Positions 47,730-60,870 of a DNA stretch of 64,000 bases are shown here, piece by piece (the first letter of the stretch is position 1; each line of letters begins with the position of its first letter). Source of the stretch: Talpa occidentalis (lineage: Eukaryota > Chordata > Mammalia > Eulipotyphla > Talpidae); assembly GCF_014898055.3 (NCBI RefSeq), contig NW_023604861.1, forward strand, positions 99,388,083 to 99,452,082, written 5' to 3'. The notes below the pieces were generated by a model. It was not told the DNA's origin. It saw nothing but the letters and a program-made list of their open reading frames with translations, and made no database searches. Both the position numbers and the translations under genes were made by a program.

Positions 47730-50440
47730 TAATTTGAGGGAGACAGAAAAAGATGGTGACAGTAAGAGCCCTTGCTTCCCTCTTAAGAGCATCATCTAAG
47801 AGTTAAAACAGAGGGACACTACACCCAGAGAGTCCTGTAGATTGGGGTGAAACTGAAACACACTTGGAATACCAGAGACTAACATAGACTGTGTCAGAGG
47901 AGACAATAAAAGAGAACCATATTGCAATGAACAGGAGGTGGTTGGAGAAAAACAACTGGAGGTTTGAGACTGGGGATACATATGGCAGGCTGCCACCTCA
48001 TCCAGGGGCCATAGGTAGCATACAGCTAAATGGTACAGAAGCACGCACTCTTGACTGAGGGGTAACATGTGGTGGAGTTGGGGTTCTTCCCACAAGTTGG
48101 GTCCCTGGCAAAAATAATAAAGACAGTGTGTGGACTACATACTCTGCTCCTACCCATCAGGACTGGTACTGACCTAATGAAGTCCACTGACAGAGCACAA
48201 ATTGTAGAATCTCTGATCCAAAACCCTAGAGAGGAGAGATACTGATGGATTCACAAACACAAGCCAGCCCTCACCCACCATAGCACATTTACACCAGTGA
48301 CTGTATCATCACCAGGTCCTTCTGAACAAGTGAACAACCCTCTTCTCAATAACTGCAAAATCAGGTATGAGTACCTACAGAAGACAGAAAAGGCCAAAAA
48401 AACAAAAATAAAATAAAACTACAGCACCATCTGGTAAAAAACTGAAAGGAGTGCAACTCATTAAATTACTGTTACAGACACACAAGAGACAGAGAGAAAC
48501 ACACAAACACACATAGAGAGAGAAAGCAAAAACTGTCAGGCCAAAAAAAAAAAAGGCAACACATGCACCTTTAGACCTCAAGGAAATACAGTATCAGTAG
48601 GAGAGAACCACTTACTGAAATCCAATCACAAGGACATGGAAGATTTATCTCCTTGTCAGAGTTAAAAGTTACTATAATAAAGAAAATCAAAGATGGGAAG
48701 AAAACACAAAAAACAAAAACAAGTCAAAGTGATACAGCAGACCCCAGGAAAACTGAACAGAGAGAGAAAACAAAATTCAGAAAAACAAGACAATAACCTG
48801 AGAAATAAAATGAACAGAAAAAAGAAACTGAAGCTTTAAATAAGAAAATAACACAGATTCAGGATGCAAAAAGTTCAATAGATGAGATAAAAAAATCTAG
48901 AGAAAGTTATGGAAACAGAATAAACAGCGGTTTGAATCAATGACCTCAAAGATAGTAATACAAAAAGGGCCTGGTGGAACAAGATAGAAAAATAAAATGT
49001 AAGCAAATGAAGAATCACTTTGAGAATTAACCAAACTCTACTAAGAAAGGCAACATAAGGAAAATGGAGATATACAAGTAAGGGAAGAAAGGTAGGAGGA
49101 CCAGAAAGCTAATTCAAAGAAATGATAGAGGAAAACTTTCAAAACTTGGAGAAGCACATAAATATTTTCGTTTACAAAGCTAAAATAATATAAGAGTAGA
49201 CAGAAAAATAACAAGGAAACAAATTCTTAGAAGCATATAATTTTCCAAGAATGAATAAAGAAGCACCAGAAAACCTGAATAGACTAATTACAAGCAAGGA
49301 AATTTAAAGAGTAATCAAAAGTCTCCCATCAAACAGAAGTCCAAAGGCAAGGGAAACAAAAATTAAAATTAAAAAATGGTACTCCGTCAAACTAAAAGCT
49401 TCACAACAGTAGAACCTATCAGTAAAATGAACAACCACCCTATGGGATGGGAGAAAATATTTGTACATGATACATCTGACAAGGGGCTATTTTCCAAGAT
49501 CTACAAAGAACTCATACAAATCAACAAACACAAAACAACTCAATCAAAAAATGTAAAGAGTGAAATAGACACTTCTCCAAAGATGACAGAGACGACCACT
49601 GGACAAATGAAAAAAAATGTTATCATTAGGGAAATATAAACAAAACCCACAATGATATTCACTTCACACCTGTAAGAATGGCCCATATCAAGATTAGAAA
49701 CAATAAGTGTTGGTGAAATCGTGGAGTAAAAGGAACCCTTGTACATTGTTGGTAGGAATGTAGACTGCTCCATTTCCTATGGAAAACAGTATGGAGAGTT
49801 CCTCAAATATTCAAAATTATCTAACATAAGATTCAGTAATCTCTCTCTGAGTTATCTATCTGAGGAATATAAAAAATACTACTTAGAATGGATATCTGCA
49901 GTCCTATGTTCATTGCAGCACTATTTTACAATGACTAAGTTACAAACAACCTAACTGGCCAGTGACAGATGAATGGATAAAGAAAATGTAGTATACATAT
50001 ACAATGGAATACTACTCAATTATAATGATAAAAAGGTGAAATTTTTCCATTTGCAAAATTGAACTGGAGGGCATTATACTAAGTGAAATAAGTCAGAGAA
50101 AGACAAATACCAGATATTTTACTCATGTGTAATATAGAAAATCAGACTTAACTAAACTAAAGAAATCAGACAAAACCAAACCAAAGAATCAGACAAAGCA
50201 AAGAATCAGACAAAACTAAACTAAAACAAACTCTATAAATCTGACTGCAGTTTTATGACAAACAGAGAGGGTGGGTAAGAGTGGGTAGCAAAGTAGGAAG
50301 CAGGTCCAATGGATATAGAAGAGTATTATGGATGATTTGGTGATGAGTGTGTAATACACATCCGAAGAGATGTGAACCTATATTTCTAATTCATATACAG
50401 TATTGTAAATCATTACCTAAATAAAAAGAATTAATAAAAA
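47730..50440 (+). repeat. LINE-1 with 5' region, ORF1-like, ORF2 pieces and 3' UTR
   Basis: This 2.7-kb stretch is probably one internally deleted old L1, or adjacent fragments. A 5'-like GC-richer part (47730-48300) comes first. A Lys/Glu-rich ORF1-like part (48540-49140) follows, then ORF2 pieces (49150-49960) and a 3' UTR ending at about 50440. An 87-codon frame at 49376-49639 is the ORF2 tail. Confidence 0.7.
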
Positions 50441-50459
50441 AAGTAAAGTTGAACTAAAC

Positions 50460-50770
50460 TCTAAGGGGAAAAAATGAACTGGCACATGCTTTAATATGAA
50501 TAAACCTTGAAGACTAAGTCTACACTCACACTAAATGAAATAAGCCAGTCACAAAATTCCTTAAGGTGGACACCAAAATGATGATTGCCAAGGGCTGGGG
50601 TAGGGGAATAGGGACTTACTGTGTACTGCACACAGATGATGAAAAATGGTTTTGGAACTGGATGGTGGTGTTGGAGAAACAAGTGTGAATGTACTCAGTC
50701 ACTACATCTAAAAATGGTTAAAATTATAAGTTTCATGTATATTTTACATGACAATTTTAAAAAAGCTTAT
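50460..50770 (+). repeat. LINE-1 or related 3' end fragment
   Basis: atgattgccaagggctgggg and aatggttaaaattataagtt match the L1 3' UTR style of old families. Confidence 0.6.
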
Positions 50771-52190
50771 CATAATAAAGACAATATGGTACTGGCTTTA
50801 AAATAATGAATCAATGGAATGGGGAAATTCCAGAAATGGGCTCACACATGTATAGTTAATTTATTTCCAACAAAGGCATCAATGCAATTCAACAGAGAAA
50901 CACATCTTTTCAACAAATGGTGCCAGGAAACCTATGTGAGGGTAAAATGAGCCTTTGTCCTTATGTCATAGCATGCACTCAGATTAAGTTTAGATAAATC
51001 ATAGTTCTAAGCATAGAAACTAAAATTACAAAGTTTCAACAAGAAACCACAAGAGATTATCTGTGCAACCTTGAAACAGACAAAAACTTTATGAATAGGA
51101 CCAAAAGAGAAAAAACATTAGCAATAAAAGAAAAAATTCACAGACTGGACTTCATCAAAAATTTTAAAATATGCTCACCACTGAGAGGAAATATTTGCAA
51201 ATCATATTATTTAATGAAGGACATGTATCCTGAACATATGAAGAAGTTGTGAATCTGAATAATAAGAAATCCACCCATTATGTTAATGGGTAATAACACA
51301 ACTAAATACATGCAAAGATGCTCTGTATTAGTTATTAAGGAAAAGCAAATTTTAACTACAATGATAAGCTACATGTTTATTATAATGTCCAAAATTTTAA
51401 AGACTGACCATACTAAGGGTTGGTGAGCACGTGGAGCAGCAACTGGAACTTTCATACATTGCTGGTAGGACTGTAAAATAGAACCACTACTTTAGAAGAA
51501 GCTTGACAATTTCTCACAAAGTTATACATATAGCTGCCATGTGATATAGCCACTCTACTTCTATATATTTGTTCAAGAGAAACAAAAGCACATGTCCATA
51601 CAAAGACTTGTACATAAGAGCGTACAAGCATCCACATTATAGAGGCTTTATCTGTAATAATTCAATCCTGGGACAAGCCAAATTTACAATACTAGACAAA
51701 TGGATGCATGAATTGTGGTATATCTACACAATGGAATACCATTTAGCAATAAAAAAGAATAAACTCAAAGACTGAAAACTTGTATTTTCCCCATTAAACC
51801 TTTCTTTGTTATTTTATAATAGGTGATATTTTAAAAAGAACAGAAAATTAATATGAATGTAAAAAGAATTACTGATAAACACAACATGGATGAATCTCAA
51901 AATAATTATGCTTAATTAGTCCCTCAAAAAGTACATTTTTATGATGATTTCATTCATAAAATGATTTAAAATATAAACTGATAGTGTCAGAAAGCAGATC
52001 AGCAGTCATTGGAGAGTGAGGGTACTTGGATTACAAAGGTTACAAGTAAACTTTTGAAGGTGAAGGATATGTTCATTTTCTTAACTGTAGTGACAGTTTC
52101 AAAGGCATATAAATATATCAAACAGTTGATATTGTACACTTTATGTACAGTTTATTGTATATTACTTATATTTCAATAAAAAAAAGTAAG
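50771..52190 (+). repeat. LINE-1 ORF2 tail and 3' UTR
   Basis: Recognisable: acaatatggtactggcttta, caacaaaggcatcaatgcaa, tcatacattgctggtaggac, acacaatggaataccattta and finally tatatttcaataaaaaaaag. Old and broken by many stops. Confidence 0.78.
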
Positions 52191-53127
52191 AATTTTAGAA
52201 CACGTGAAACTGTGGTTCCATGTGAAACTGAAAGAAAGGGGACTCAAGAAGTGTTATCACCCATGTATACTTTCTTGAGAAAAAATTCTTCCTGAAGACA
52301 ATATGGCCCACAAGATTACTTATGAAAAACTGCAATTGAGGAAGCTGTCCTGTGAAAGATAAGCAGGATATTTAAGGTAAAAGAACTGTGGAAATAAAGT
52401 TAGAGATGCAGGAAGTAAATGTTGTTTGTAAAGTATAATCCCTAATATCAAAACAAGTATTCTAACTATATTAAACAAGACTAAACACCTCAACACATAA
52501 AGGCAAACACAAGAGGCTCTATTTTGTTCCTGAAGTAATTTGAGAAATAAAAGTTTAAACATGTCTTAAATGAATATTTGAAAATTAAGCCCCTAAATCA
52601 AGAAAGAAAACAACCAATATCAACAAGGAAAGAATAAAAATTAGATGGGATAGATGAAAAACAAGAATAGTATGATTAAATGAGATAAATTCATCTATTT
52701 AAAAGGACAAATGGATTGTATCAAAAAACCAAAGCCTTAGAGAAAAGAAACAAAGGGTTAGGAAAAGGACAAAACTCGCAAGCTGATCACAGATCTGGGC
52801 ATACAGCAGGGGAGAAGAAGAGAGAGTGGGTCAGAACAGGGAAGGGAAGAGCACAGGAACTATGGTGATAGGTCATGGGTGCTATGGTGGGAAAACAATA
52901 GGGATGAAACCTGAGGGGAGAAATCAAATAATGTCCAAAAATAAACGCTGCAAGAAAATAATTAAAAAAAAAATCAAACCCAATTATAGACTGTAAATAC
53001 CTAATATAATATAATGCAACAATGTCGTAATTCAAACAGAAATAGGGTAAAAAACAAAGTGAAAAAACCATGGGTTATAATAGTAATAGTTTTACATAAA
53101 ATTTTTTTATAAAACAACAGTAAAATA

Positions 53128-53181
53128 GACTACTATACCCACATAGACTACTTATACCCACATAAACTAATTATACCCACA
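53128..53181. repeat. Three-copy 17-19-bp tandem repeat
   Basis: Units gactactatacccacata, gactacttatacccacata and aactaattatacccaca. The copies vary slightly in length and sequence. Confidence 0.88.
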
Positions 53182-53424
53182 AACCATACTCAATGATTCT
53201 GCTGCATTTAAGGGCTCCAGCCTCAGTACTATCTTGTAGGGTTCTGGATTTCAGACCAATAGGAGCATACTCTCTCAAAAAGCACCCTCAAACCTAAACA
53301 GGGATATATGGGTACAAAATGAACTATTTTGCCAATTAAAGAGACCAGCCTCTGCAAAAATGTGGTATGGTCTCAAATATTTTTACCACAAAAATAACAT
53401 CATAATTTCATCCCTATAACCTAA

Positions 53425-53625
53425 TAATTGTCATCTGGGCCCAGTTTTTTCCTCCAGGAACATTTCACAATGTCCAGAAGCATTTGTCCAGAAGCTACTG
53501 ACATCTAGAGGGTAGAGGCCAAGGATGCTGAGAGACACACTATAATACAGAAGACAGTAGTCTACCCCTATCGCTCAGCAAAGAATTATCTCGCCCAAAA
53601 TATAAATTCTGCCAAGACTGAAAAT
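53425..53625 (-). mobile_element. MER5A-like hAT transposon, reverse orientation
   Basis: Reverse-complement MER5A pattern: aacatttcacaatgtccaga, agctactgacatctagaggg, tagaggccaaggatgctgag and caaagaattatctcgcccaa. Second MER5A copy in the window. Confidence 0.75.
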
Positions 53626-54409
53626 CCTATTGCAATCTGAATTTTATGGAGAGCTATCAATAATTAGACTTTCATTTGTAATGTCCTTTCCTTGTATTAT
53701 AATTCAAAGTACACATTATGTCTCTATCTCTAGTGATCCTTGCAGTTCTTAATGCACTGGAGATACTTAAATAGAAGATTGTATTTTACAGAAAAGAAAA
53801 CAATCACCAAATGATTCAAACCCACTGGTCCAGGATCCAATGTATCAGTCAGAATTAAAATCCTGTGACTTGGTCTGTTATTACATATTTGTTATGACTT
53901 ATCTTTGATAAGAGGTGTTTGCCTAAAATTGATTTCTTTAAGCTTACATGAAAACTGAAATTGGCCATATTATTGCTAACAATTTTTAATGTGACTATCA
54001 TCTTCCCTAATGTAATTGTCAAACAAAACATTTTTCTTAGAAAAAATTCTACTAAATGAACTTACAAAATTAGGCATACTGTGCAAGTTGTATACAAGGC
54101 ATCTGTTGAAGTAATCTGAAGACTAGAATAGGTAGTAGGTATAAAAGAGAATCGGGCAGTAGAACACCAAAGGATCACCTCCAGTAGATTCAGGAATCAG
54201 AACCTCCTGCTGTGCCTGGGTGCCAGAGTTGTGTAGTCGGGATCCCCAGTTACCCCTCCTCTAGGCCAACTCCTCAGTCTTGGTGTCTCTTACAGTATTG
54301 TGTCCACTTCTACTCTATGCTATTTTTAAGTGCTAGATGCAAGACTAGGTACAGACTGTAGGTGACATAAGGTCACAGGCTGAGAGCTGTTCTTTTTTCT
54401 TTCCCAGCA

Positions 54410-54860
54410 CAGGGATTTATCCTGAGGTGTTTGCTCCTATTATTGGTAGGTGTTTGATCTCTAGGTTTGTTCAAGCACTTCTTTGTTTTGGTTTTAGCCC
54501 TAAGGTAGCAGTAGGAGGTGTTTTGGATAACTCTGACTGGCCTCCAAGGAAATCCAAGTGTTTTGACCAGATTCAGGTTACAGCTTTTCTATACTGAATT
54601 CTATGTTAAGAACCTCAGCCTCAAGTCATAGTTCTCACTCTGTGCCACCTCCCTTGCAGCTCTGCAACAATGCACCCTCTGATCTGGGTGCCTGCCTGTG
54701 CCCTACCTTATCTATTGCAGTGCTGGGCCACAGGATCCTTGATATTGGCATGTCTAGTCAATAGCTGTAGAGGGTACCACACAGCAGCTCTTCCTCCCTC
54801 TTGTGGGTTTGTTGTGCCCTGTTATCACTAAACAAAGTTCACCTAAAGTTTTCCTACTTT
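54410..54860. repeat. GC-richer repeat-like block, unclassified
   Basis: Stretches such as ttatcctgaggtgtttgctc, cctcccttgcagctctgcaa and ctggccacag-like runs suggest an inverted L1 5' region or an old LTR. I could not decide between them. Confidence 0.3.
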
Positions 54861-55437
54861 CTGCTGGACTGATGAGCCTAGAAAATATTTTTTAGATTTT
54901 ATTGCACAGTTTTTTTTTAACCTCTTTAGTTAATTCCTAAGAATTTTATTCTTTTTGGTGTACTATAAATGGAATTGCTTTTGAGATTCCTTTTTTGGAT
55001 TGTTCATAGCTACCAAATAGAAATGCACATACAAGTTTAGTTCCTAAAGGACATACAGCCTTCTTCAACTAATAAAGAATATTTGTACTTGGAGAATGTT
55101 GCAGAAATTCAGTCCTGAATGCTTGCCATCCAGATCCTGCAAATCATCTAAAGGAAAATATTCAAAACAGTCATTCCTATAATAGGTTCTTACCTTACCT
55201 TCTTGGAAAAAAAAAGAGCTAGCAAGAAGCCACTAAGATAATTTTTTAGTTAAGATGGCTTTACAAAATTAGAAATTAAAACCTTCACCTTTTTTCAGTT
55301 TTAAATTATAAAAAGGGATATAAAGACTTTTGGTAAGAACCATGCAGCCACTGCCGGTGATTCTCCTCATTCTCTCTTATGTAAAGGTATGAATGGTAAC
55401 TTTAAAAACTTAGAAGCAGGAAGAAAGTAGTCATCCA

Positions 55438-56437
55438 CTACATCAAATTAAAGAGCTTCTGCACAGCAAAAGAGACAATAACAAAAACAAAGAGAAACCC
55501 CACCAACTGGGAGAACATTTTTGCACCCAACACTAATGATAAAGGACTGATCACAAAAATCTGCAAAGAGCTGATGAGACTCAGCAACAACAAAGAAAAT
55601 AATCCAGTCAAAAAATGGGCAGAAGAGCTAAAAAGAAACTTCTCTGAAGAGGAAATGCAAATGGCCAACAGACATATGAAAAAATGTTCAACATCACTTG
55701 TAATCAGGGAAATGCAAATCAAAACTACCATGAGATACCATCTCACACCAGTGAGAATGGCACATATTAAAAAAACTAGCAACAACAAATGTTGGCGAGG
55801 ATGTGGAGAAAAAGGAACTCTTGTGCACTGTTGGTGGGAGTGCAAACTGGTCCAACCACTATGGAGAGCTGTGTGGAGATTTCTGGACCTACTAAACATA
55901 GAGCTTCCATATGATCCAGCAATTCCACTCCTAGGTATTTACCCAAAGGACACAGAAACATCAATTCCAAAGAGCACCTGCACTCCTATGTTTATAGCAG
56001 CACTGTTTACAATAGCTAAGCTTTGGAAACAACCCAAATGCCCAAAAATAGATGACTGGATCAAGAAGATGTGGTACATATATACCATGGAATATTACTC
56101 AGCATTCAAAAAAGATAAACACATGCAATTTGCAGCAACATGGATGGCACTGGAAGGGATCATGCTCAGCGAAATAAGCCAAAAAGAAAAAGAAAAATAC
56201 CGGATGGTCTCACTCATAGCAGGAATCTAGAAAACTTAAATAAGGGACCAGGAAAATGAATATAAGAAAGTGAAAATCAAAATCAACAAAAAACTATGAA
56301 CCAGAGACACTTTTTGGGGGGTGGGGGGCGGGAGGGGAAGGATTGGGGTCAGAATGGGGCGTTTGCAATTGTATGGGGGAATATAAAAATAAAATTTAAT
56401 ATTTAAAAAAAAAAAAAAGAAATATTAATTTACAAAT

Positions 56438-56466
<29 letters not shown>
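55438..56466 (+). mobile_element. Young 5'-truncated LINE-1 with open ORF2 tail
   Basis: A 1.03-kb insertion flanked by an exact 17-bp duplication AAGAAAGTAGTCATCCA (55421-55437 and 56467-56483). ORF2 is open from 55439 to the stop at 56228-56230, about 263 codons. It includes the C-terminal Cys motif [18 protein letters not shown] (C-x3-C-x7-H-x4-C spacing). The 3' UTR has a G-rich run at 56316-56359 and ends in an A-tail of over 25 bases. It lacks the endonuclease and reverse-transcriptase domains, so it cannot move by itself. Confidence 0.95.
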
Positions 56467-56468
<2 letters not shown>

Positions 56469-57523
56469 GAAAGTAGTCATCCAGAACTCTTACTTGCTTC
56501 ACTGTCAGAGAAAAACCACCTTAAAACCCATCATTTTTCTTATGCTCATTGTTTGGCTTAGTGTTGGGAATCTAAATTTAAGCTAAAATGCAACAGAGAT
56601 CTCATTCCAGGTCCCTAGCAGAATTATTTCTCTATTACCTTCACCTAATTTTAATTTTTACTTTTCTATTCTTACTAGACACTATAAAAAATATTTAAAA
56701 AAAAATTTAAGTTATATATTCAGTAACAAATAAGGAAACAAATATATCATCAGCAGCTTTTAAGAGATACTAACAATCATATCTGGAGTGAGAAGATCAG
56801 AATTCTAACACCAGTACCATTACCACAAAATCATAGAGCCATGAACAACTTCCTTAACTTAAACCTTGGTTTCTCTTGAATATGAAATGAATAAAAAATT
56901 ATCAGTCATGCTGCCAAATAACATGATACTATAAAAACAAGTGTTATCATTCAAAGGTGGTAAGTACTATAAGACAAGCAAAAAATAGGCAAAAGTTTGG
57001 AAGGAAGACGGAAAACACCTCAGCCACAAAAAAACAGAGGTTTGGTTAAGTTGACTTTTACTATTTTTTTCAATTCTGAAATTCTAGAGCAGATTTTTAG
57101 CGAGGCAGACTAAAATGGGATTCAGGGTGATATCTAGTCTGAAAGGAAAGAGGATTTTTATCCGATCATACTTTTTAATTTTATATATATTTAAAGATGT
57201 GGCTTAGTGTGGCAAGTAGGACAACAGAGAGGTAAATCTATAGGAATTTAAGCTCTCTGGAGAAATTTTCTTCCAAATAAATATTTTAGATCAAATACCC
57301 AAATTCTGTGTTTCACTCTATGACTCCATGGTCAGAGGTACCCTCCAGAAATATTTAAAATATACTTCATATAGTTAAGGAGATTTTTATTATAACCAGT
57401 GAATACACTATGTACATATAAGACTTATAAAGTATATTTCATAGAAACCAGTTACCCTTAAAAAAGTCAGGTATTATTTGAGGCTTAACATTGAGATAAT
57501 TCTTCAACTCAAAATAAAATTAC

Positions 57524-57585
57524 CTGTAGTAGGCCTCCATCATCAAAACGCAGTACTTCTATGATGCTCTCTGACTGAATAAAAG
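57524..57585 (-). CDS. TMEM131: TMEM131 exon 2
   Basis: A 62-bp exon, the most 5' coding exon in the window. The acceptor reads TTCACAG before base 57585 and the donor is CAG|GTAATT. It starts in phase 1 (two bases complete an Ala codon) and ends on a whole Gln codon. It encodes FIQSESIIEVLRFDDGG and a short Leu-Leu-Gln end, just after the predicted signal peptide of the family protein. The donor has T at +5, so it is not a strong consensus site. Exon 1 must end with a single G. Confidence 0.93.
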
Positions 57586-58079
57586 CTGTGAAGGAAACAA
57601 AACAAAACATTACTTAATGGGAACATTAAGTAAAATCATTTATCTTAAAGTAATTTAATACACTCTTACAGTGTAAAAATATACTGCTTGATGATAACAG
57701 CTAAAGAGGATGACCAATGCTTCAGGACTTTAGCAGGTATGAATACTTTACAATAAAACAATACAACCCAGTTAGAATTTAGTTTTAGCAACCTCAGGCT
57801 ATGTAAGCTACCTGTAAAATAACTTCTGTAATATTCTCAGAAAGGATAAAATAGCAAAATCAACTAATGAAGCTGATTATTTTCATTGATAGATTAAATG
57901 AAAAACTCACTATAGGATTGTATTTCCCCCAAAAAATGATGAACCAAAATTCGGTATCATCTGTCCTTTTGTAGTAATGATACAAGAGGGAAATCAAAGT
58001 CAAAAGAGACTTGGTGGGAAAGTGGTACAAGAAAATGGCAAATGGAAATTATTCTTTCCAAGAACTGAGTACAATACAA

Positions 58080-58560
58080 AGACTAGATATTTAGAAAGCT
58101 ATAATACTTTTACCATACAATCCAGCAACTGTCCCCTGAATTATTTACCCAATTGATTTGAAAACTTATGTCCACACACACAAAAAGCAATTCCTTATAG
58201 TAGCTTTGTTCGTATCACCAAAAACTGGAAACAATCAAGATGTCGTACAATAGGTGAATAAATAATTGTATCACATCCAATATAATGTAATATTTTTCAG
58301 TGATTAAATAGTAAAAGAGAAGGGTACATACTGTATGATTCCAAGTACATGGCATTCTGGAAAAGACAATAGTATAGAGATGGTAAAAAGATCAGTGGTT
58401 TCTTGGGTTTGTGGAAAGGAAGGAAGGACTTGAATCAGTGAAAATTTTCAGAGGCGCGAAACTATTGTGTAAGATACTATAATGGTAGACACATGACACC
58501 ATCTATTTGTCAAAACAGAACTTTACAACACAAAGAGTAAACCTAATGTATGTAATTAAA
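58080..58560 (+). repeat. LINE-1 ORF2 tail and 3' UTR, decayed
   Basis: Recognisable: ttaccatacaatccagcaac, aaaaactggaaacaatcaag and tactgtatgattccaagtac. Confidence 0.72.
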
Positions 58561-58564
58561 AATA

Positions 58565-59340
58565 ATCATTTGGTCGGGGAATCCCAAGATGGAATGAATA
58601 TTCTGATGAAACAATTTAACTATAGTGCAAATTTATGAAACCACCTCACTGAAGGACAGGTGGGGACAGGTGTTGATCTTCCAACATAATTTGGAAATGA
58701 ATGGAATCTGTAAGACTAAAGGCAAAAGAAACTGTACATAAGCACTGTACTCTGGCTGATGGAAATTATTTCCCTTGGAAGTTTGGGTTTATAATTCTGA
58801 TATTAACCCAAACATCAAAATTATACTGGAATTAAACAACTAAATACATGGATGGTTAAAGGTCATGTTGGCAAGGGTATATATACCCTTGATATAATGA
58901 AAATGGTAATGTATCTCTACGGTTTTCCTCTCAAAAATCACATCAACCCAGTCTCATCATGAGCAAAACATCAGAAAAATAAACTGAGGGACAATCTACA
59001 AAATACCTGACCAGTACTCCTGAAACTATCAAAGTCATCAAAAGCAAGAGAAATCTGAGATATTGTCACAAATCAGGGAAGATGAAGGAGATATGACTAC
59101 TAAATACAATGTGGTTTCCTGGAATGATGGGATCAGTAAAAATTAAAGAAATGTGAATAAAATATGGATTTAGTTAGTAAGAATGTATTAATATTGTTTT
59201 TTTAATTGTAAGAAAATACAGCATTATACCAAAAGAAAGATGTTAATAACTGGGGGGCGGGAAGGGAGATATGGGAACTCTGTACTACCTTTGAAATTTT
59301 TGCATATATCTAAAACTATTTTAATTTTTTTTTAAAAAAT
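58565..59340 (+). repeat. Old dispersed repeat, family unresolved
   Basis: The end carries gatatgactactaaatacaa, tgtggtttcctggaatgatg and atatgggaactctgtactac before a short A-rich tail. This motif set is common at the 3' ends of ancient mammalian repeats. A similar short stretch (aaccaaatgcaacatgttat) occurs near 34310. Confidence 0.5.
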
Positions 59341-60329
59341 GAAACAAAGATATTTCATTTAGTTTAATACAATAATCATGACTCCTCTTTGTTGGTCTTT
59401 GGGACCAACACAGGGAAGAAACTGTCTATTCCCATGGCTCTAATTTTTCCAACATGACTAAAGTTGAAAGTCAAGCAGCAGAGTGAGACATTAGCTAACA
59501 GGATTACTTTACCTAATTGGATAGTGTTTTCCTGCCTGTCAAGCATCACTTTCACATTATTATAGTAATTACATCCTGATTTTATTTTGGGAAACACCTA
59601 TACTCCATTTCTTATTTGTCTTCAACCACAGTGCCAACGTGTTCTACTCCTGCTCATTCCCCATTCCTTACTATATAGGGAACAATTAATCAATACTGAG
59701 CGCATGAATGAAATTCTATCTTTTGCTCAAGTTTAAATACTGGTATTTACACTCTTTGATGCAAATGACCTCTTCCTGGTCGTTATCTCTAGTCCTATCT
59801 TAGAGCTGAATTTCAAAACTGAGACCAGAGCTAATGACTCCAACAGAATTATTGACATTAGCACATTTGGAGTACACAGGAATGACTCCAAATAAAGTGA
59901 TAAACCATCAGAAGAAAGGACTATAAATGTAAAAATCTATACCAGTTCACCTATCCCATTTTTCATTCTTTCAACAAACTGAAATTTTAGATGATTCATC
60001 TAAACTCTGCTTGCTATACTGCTGCTGAAGATAGCTATATTGATGTAAGAACTCACTTAACTAACAAGAACTAGATAGGTGCTTACAATATAAGAAACAA
60101 AGTAGGAGATTCTTGTTTGAAGCTTTCCATCTAGTTAGCAGAGGAAACCAAGTATTAGAAATATGCTGTATTAGGTGGCTGCTATTGGTTATGCTATAAT
60201 GACTAATTGCATAAGTTGCCATCGTCAAGCTAGATCACATCTTTAACTGATGAAAACTTAACTAAAGATAAACGTAGTAATAATTCAGGTGGTTGTGTTT
60301 TCCTATTTTTCATTTAGTTTTAATTTTAT

Positions 60330-60870
60330 ATATTTTTAGAGATTTCTCTGTCCTCCATCACATTCCCTTCTACACCTTTGACTGTTTCTCCCTTCCTCTT
60401 CCCTCTTAACCTCAAAAGCATCACTTCACTTACTAGTGTCCACTAGTTTTAGGTGTTTTTTGTTTTTTGGTTTTTTTTTTTTGGTCTTTGTGGAATTATC
60501 TACTACGTAAGCATCCCAACATTTGTCTTTGTCATTGACTTGCTTTACTACAAATAATTCCCTCAAACTCCTTCTATTTTGCTGTAAATGTCAACATTTT
60601 TTCTTTCCTTATGACTGAACATTATTTCACTGTGTATACCAGATTTTCTTAATCTAATACTCTATCAGTGAGCACTTAGGTTGTTTTTAGAGCCAGCTAT
60701 TATTATAAACAACACTGCAATAAAAATTATACATCATATAATTTCTGAATTGATGGCTTCATGTACATGGATTTAGATTTTAAGGTAAAGTCAGATCACT
60801 TTCCAAAAAGAACACACCAATTAAATTCCCACCAACAGTGTAAAAGTTCCTTTTTCTCTGCTAATCCAGC
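60330..60870 (-). repeat. LINE-1 3' end, antisense
   Basis: Inverted L1 phrases: cattatttcactgtgtatac, tctatcagtgagcacttagg and attcccaccaacagtgtaaa. Confidence 0.75.

Larger units (their letters stand above)
45806..57523 (-). other. TMEM131: TMEM131 intron 2
   Basis: An 11.7-kb intron in phase 0, dominated by plus-strand L1 pieces. Also present are an L2, a MER5A, a three-copy 19-bp repeat and the young L1 at 55438-56466. I see nothing classifiable at 45806-46140, 46730-47190, 52195-53120, 53640-54400, 54870-55430 or 56490-57520. Confidence 0.88.
169..57585 (-). other. TMEM131: TMEM131 gene body (exons 2-14, partial gene)
   Basis: Thirteen coding exons on the minus strand join into one frame of 419 complete codons with no stop or frameshift. 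I identify the protein by recall of the mammalian TMEM131 sequence; the match is near-identical across every exon. Family knowledge: TMEM131 is a large ER/secretory-pathway membrane protein. Its luminal N-terminal PapD-like region engages procollagen and its cytosolic tail binds TRAPPC8, promoting collagen secretion. The window supports a luminal location: five N-glycosylation sequons (NTS twice, NSS, NHT, NAS) and no hydrophobic membrane stretch. The exon with the start and signal sequence, and all exons after exon 14, are outside the window. The paralogue TMEM131L is less likely because recalled residues agree exon by exon with TMEM131. Exon numbers assume a single missing 5' exon. Confidence 0.95.

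Noticed and set aside
47730..48300. Candidate separate gene upstream of the LINE-1 parts
   Set aside because: The GC-richer stretch is followed in order by ORF1-like, ORF2 and 3' UTR sequence, so it is better read as an L1 5' region.
55438..55899. 153-codon minus-strand frame with hydrophobic stretches
   Set aside because: It is the reverse-strand shadow of the open LINE-1 ORF2 segment.
55574..56230. 218-codon plus-strand frame as a host gene
   Set aside because: It is the C-terminal part of LINE-1 ORF2, with its Cys motif, target duplications and A-tail, so it is a mobile element fragment.
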